Below, piece by piece: positions 61,013 through 64,000 of a stretch of 64,000 nucleotides of DNA. The DNA is from Dyadobacter luteus. GTDB taxonomy: Bacteria > Bacteroidota > Bacteroidia > Cytophagales > Spirosomataceae. Both the position numbers and the translations under genes were made by a program. The stretch lies in contig NZ_QNUL01000013.1 of NCBI RefSeq assembly GCF_003383615.1, positions 1 to 64,000 on the forward strand. The letters are read 5' to 3'. Position 1 is the first letter of the stretch; each line of letters begins with the position of its first letter. Below the pieces are notes generated by a model that did not search any database, had not been told where the DNA came from, and saw only the letters and a program-made list of their open reading frames with translations.

Positions 61013-64000
61013 ATGAAGATTTGGTTTGTCAACCGCATACGGGTTGTCGCAGGTATAGTATTGTTGGTTGTGCTAAGTTCAGTGGTGGCAGTTGCGTGGA
61101 AAATGATAAGTACACGCACTGAAATTTCTCTACCTATCGTATCCGAAAACAAACCTGCAGCAGTAAAGGCTCCCAGAAAAAGAAAAAGCCCTGTACTGGT
61201 TTTACCTGAAAACCATTGGGTAGACAGTACACTTCAGACTATGTCTCTTGAAGAGAAAATAGGTCAGCTTTTTATGATCGCTACTTTCTCGAACAAGGAT
61301 GAATCGCACTACCGCTATATCGATAAACTGGTTGCCGATTACCATATCGGCGGACTGATATTCTTTCAGGGAGGACCTGTAAGCCAGGCGTCACTAACCA
61401 ACCGCTACCAATCACGTTCGAAAGTACCTCTATTTATCGGAATCGACGGGGAATGGGGACTTGGCATGAGACTCGATAGTACCATTTCATTCCCGAAACA
61501 AATGGTACTGGGTTCTATACAAAATGATGAATTGGTATACAAAATGGGTGCTGATATTGCACGTCAGTGCCGCAGAATGGGCATTCAGATTAATTTTGCA
61601 CCGGTTTCTGATATTAACAACAATCCTGATAATCCGGTAATTGGTATCAGGTCATTCGGAGAAGACCGCGAAAACGTAACGCGCAAGGCGATTGCTTACA
61701 TGAAAGGGTTGCAGCACAACAAGGTGATCGCGACCGCAAAACACTTTCCCGGACATGGTGATACGGATGCGGATTCTCATTTCACGCTCCCTGTGCTTAC
61801 ACATACCATGGAGCAGTTGACTGAAACCGATTTGTACCCTTATCGCCGCATGATCGCTGATAGTCTGATGGGCATTTTGAGCGGACATTTGCATGTTCCT
61901 ATACTGGACAGCACGCCTCAGCTGGCAAGCTCATTGTCTGAGAAGGTGATCAACGGACTTTTGCGTAAGGAACTCGGCTTCCGCGGACTTGTATTTACAG
62001 ATGCCATGAATATGCGTGGGGTGCTTAAAACAGGCAAAGCTGCTGAAGTAAATATGAAGGCGCTTGTAGCCGGAAATGATGTTCTGCTTTATCCTGAAAA
62101 TGTGGCGGAGACAATCACGAAAATCAAAGACGCCATTGCTCAGCGAATCATCAGCGAAAAAATTATTGACGACAAGGTAAAGAGAATTCTTCAGGCCAAG
62201 TACTGGTCCGGACTAAGCAAATATCAGCCCATAGATACCAACAATTTGTATGCGGATTTGAATAGCGAAAGCAGTAAAATGCTTTATCGTGAGCTATGCG
62301 AGGCATCTGTAACGGTTGTTAAAAATGACAATAACCTGATTCCTTTCGGAACAGTAGGCGATAATAAAATTGCTTCGGTAAGTATAGGGGAAGGAAGTAG
62401 TAGTTCTTTCCAGAAGATGTTATCTACTTATAAACCAATGCGTTCTTATAATTTCTATGATTCGCCGACAGAAGGGCAGATCAACGAAATGCTAACATAT
62501 CTGCAACCTTACGAAACAGTGATCGTGGACGTACATGGTATATCGTCTAACCCGAAAAGATATTATGGTGTTACTACGGAAACTGTCAACTTCGTAACCA
62601 AACTGAAAGAGCAGGGAAAGAAAATCGTGTTGTGTCTTTTTGGTTCGCCCTATAGCATCCGCTTCTTCCCGGATACTGATGTGCTGATCTGTACCAACCA
62701 GGATGGGAAGGAACAACAGGAAATCGTTCCTCAGATTCTTTTTGGAGCCCTTTCATCGCAAGGACGTCTGCCGGTTTCAGTACTGAATTACAAAGTAGGT
62801 TCCGGTGTTACCACTTCGGCTCTGGACAGAATCGCATTCGGTACACCTGAAAGCGTTGGTATGGATGCAGCTGTGCTGAGCAGAATAGATGCCATCGCTA
62901 CTTCATCTGTGCAAAACCAGATATTTCCCGGATGCCAGGTACTGGTGGCCCGGAAAGGAAAGATTGTTTATGATAAACAGTTCGGGGGATTGAATTATCG
63001 CTTTCCTGAACGTGTAAATGAGCAAACGATTTATGACTTGGCATCTCTTACCAAAGTGTCAGCAACATTGCAATCTATCATGCTTCTTTATGACCGGAAG
63101 CAAATTAATCTGGATGAAAGAGCATCGCACTATCTTCCCGAACTGCTGGCAACCAGCAAGGAAAATTTTACAATCCGTGATTTATTGCTGCATCGTTCAG
63201 GAATGATTTCTTTCTATCCTTCCTTGTGGGACAGAACCAAAACCAGTGGCGGAGGACTTTTGCCACAATACTACAGCTCCAAAAAAGATAGCAGCTATTA
63301 TCTTCAGGTTGCTCCTAAACTTTTCGCAAAAGGGGCACTGCGAGATTCGGTATGGAAATGGGTGGTAAAGTCCCCGATGAATAATAAAAAGGAAGGGGCG
63401 GGTAAGTATGGCTATCTGTACAGTGATCTCGGTTTCATGACCTTGCAGAAAATCATTGAAAAAGTAAGTGGACAACCCCTAGATATTTTTGTTTCTGCTA
63501 ATATTTACGAACCACTGGGATTGGCCAACCTTGGGTTCAATCCGTTACGCCGGTTTTCAGAAAAGCAGATTGCTCCCACCGAGCTGGATTACCGCTATCG
63601 CGGGCAGCTGCTCCAGGGAACAGTACACGATCAGATGGCCGCTGAAGTAGGTGGTGTATCCGGGCATGCCGGTTTGTTTGGAACAGCAAGAGATCTGGCT
63701 GTACTGATGCAGATGAATTTGTGGAAAGGAAATTATGCCGGGAAGAAATATTTTCAATCAGAAACTGTGCCTTTGTTTTCCCGCATGTACGACGCATCCC
63801 GTCACCGCGGATTGGGTTGGGACAAGGCACCTTCAGATGGTAACAGTTCTTATGTCTCATCGATGGCGTCTGTTAATTCATTCGGGCATACCGGCTTCAC
63901 AGGCACTATGGTTTGGGTAGATCCCGACGAAGATCTGCTGTTCATATTTCTCTCTAACAGAGTTAATCCCGACGCAGAAAATAATGCAATCACCACCCAG
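61013..64000 (+). CDS. GH3 N-acetylglucosaminidase fused to serine beta-lactamase-like domain (3' end outside window)
   Basis: 996 codons from ATG 61013, still open at the edge. An N-terminal membrane helix (about 10-30) anchors it, or serves as signal. GH3 domain (about 75-600): K243-H244-F-P-G-H-G-D-T-D-A-D-S-H, the NagZ-type His/Asp dyad loop, and nucleophile Asp330 in FTDAMNMRG. NagZ enzymes cleave GlcNAc from muropeptides. The C-terminal part (about 615 to the edge) is a class C-type serine hydrolase: Ser678-x-x-Lys681 (SLTK), Tyr803-Ser-Asp805 (YSD in place of YSN) and His959-Thr-Gly961. It would thus act on both the sugar and peptide parts of peptidoglycan or a glycoconjugate. No stop is seen. 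Confidence 0.88.
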   Translation, partial: MKIWFVNRIRVVAGIVLLVVLSSVVAVAWKMISTRTEISLPIVSENKPAAVKAPRKRKSPVLVLPENHWVDSTLQTMSLEEKIGQLFMIATFSNKDESHYRYIDKLVADYHIGGLIFFQGGPVSQASLTNRYQSRSKVPLFIGIDGEWGLGMRLDSTISFPKQMVLGSIQNDELVYKMGADIARQCRRMGIQINFAPVSDINNNPDNPVIGIRSFGEDRENVTRKAIAYMKGLQHNKVIATAKHFPGHGDTDADSHFTLPVLTHTMEQLTETDLYPYRRMIADSLMGILSGHLHVPILDSTPQLASSLSEKVINGLLRKELGFRGLVFTDAMNMRGVLKTGKAAEVNMKALVAGNDVLLYPENVAETITKIKDAIAQRIISEKIIDDKVKRILQAKYWSGLSKYQPIDTNNLYADLNSESSKMLYRELCEASVTVVKNDNNLIPFGTVGDNKIASVSIGEGSSSSFQKMLSTYKPMRSYNFYDSPTEGQINEMLTYLQPYETVIVDVHGISSNPKRYYGVTTETVNFVTKLKEQGKKIVLCLFGSPYSIRFFPDTDVLICTNQDGKEQQEIVPQILFGALSSQGRLPVSVLNYKVGSGVTTSALDRIAFGTPESVGMDAAVLSRIDAIATSSVQNQIFPGCQVLVARKGKIVYDKQFGGLNYRFPERVNEQTIYDLASLTKVSATLQSIMLLYDRKQINLDERASHYLPELLATSKENFTIRDLLLHRSGMISFYPSLWDRTKTSGGGLLPQYYSSKKDSSYYLQVAPKLFAKGALRDSVWKWVVKSPMNNKKEGAGKYGYLYSDLGFMTLQKIIEKVSGQPLDIFVSANIYEPLGLANLGFNPLRRFSEKQIAPTELDYRYRGQLLQGTVHDQMAAEVGGVSGHAGLFGTARDLAVLMQMNLWKGNYAGKKYFQSETVPLFSRMYDASRHRGLGWDKAPSDGNSSYVSSMASVNSFGHTGFTGTMVWVDPDEDLLFIFLSNRVNPDAENNAITTQ

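Noticed and set aside
1-64000. Many antisense ORFs of 60-160 codons within long genes (for example 4223-4717, 23160-23534, 24661-25347)
   Set aside because: They overlap well supported genes on the other strand, lack family features, and are expected shadows of codon bias.

Overview
This window looks like chromosomal DNA from a Bacteroidota, most likely a Cytophagales of the Dyadobacter/Spirosomataceae type. That placement is inferred, not searched. It rests on moderate GC, SusC/SusD with an ECF sigma/FecR pair, a type IX secretion sorting domain, a GldA-like ATPase, B1-type metallo-beta-lactamase features, promoters of the TTTG-N19-21-TAnnTTTG kind, and PVC-type cytochrome dehydrogenases of the sort seen in free-living Cytophagales. 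There is no rRNA, CRISPR array, transposase or phage gene. One intact tRNA gene, tRNA-Arg(ACG), is present.

Left part (1-16.4 kb) is mostly housekeeping. It holds a secreted protein of unknown role, a lone nuoN, a TraB/GumN-like protein, a secreted M28 peptidase, typA/bipA, glutamate dehydrogenase, an orphan PhoR-like sensor kinase, a Dabb protein, a small lipoprotein, a sodium:solute symporter, an oxidoreductase/SDR pair and an EamA exporter. Two families of short repeats lie between genes (3.37-3.54 kb and 7.54-7.88 kb). A dense cluster of DnaA boxes around an AT-rich core (11.27-11.40 kb) is a candidate replication origin.

Middle part (16.5-33.8 kb) is a nutrient-acquisition region built of two convergent blocks. 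The plus-strand block encodes two large exported proteins that end in c-type heme motifs, an SGNH hydrolase and a ThuA-domain protein. The minus-strand block encodes ECF sigma, FecR, SusC, SusD and a sulfatase. Together they suggest uptake and extracytoplasmic oxidation or desulfation of a glycan or sugar derivative, substrate unknown.

Next (34-45.1 kb) come a TonB-dependent receptor with a LolA-like partner, a GT39-type glycosyltransferase, orphan proteins, a carboxypeptidase-regulatory-domain protein, and a minus-strand run of lipoprotein, TatD, TcdA, B1 metallo-beta-lactamase and ferredoxin.

Right part (45.5-64 kb) has a PadR regulator/FtsX-type permease pair, tRNA-Arg with a decayed tandem copy beside it, a PaaG-like enoyl-CoA hydratase, a PAP2-like membrane protein, asnS, a T9SS cargo protein, a serine hydrolase, nuoL-nuoM (52 kb from nuoN), a small lipoprotein, an HGSNAT-like membrane acyltransferase, a GldA-like ABC ATPase and, running off the right edge, a fusion of a NagZ-type GH3 glycosidase with a serine beta-lactamase-like domain.
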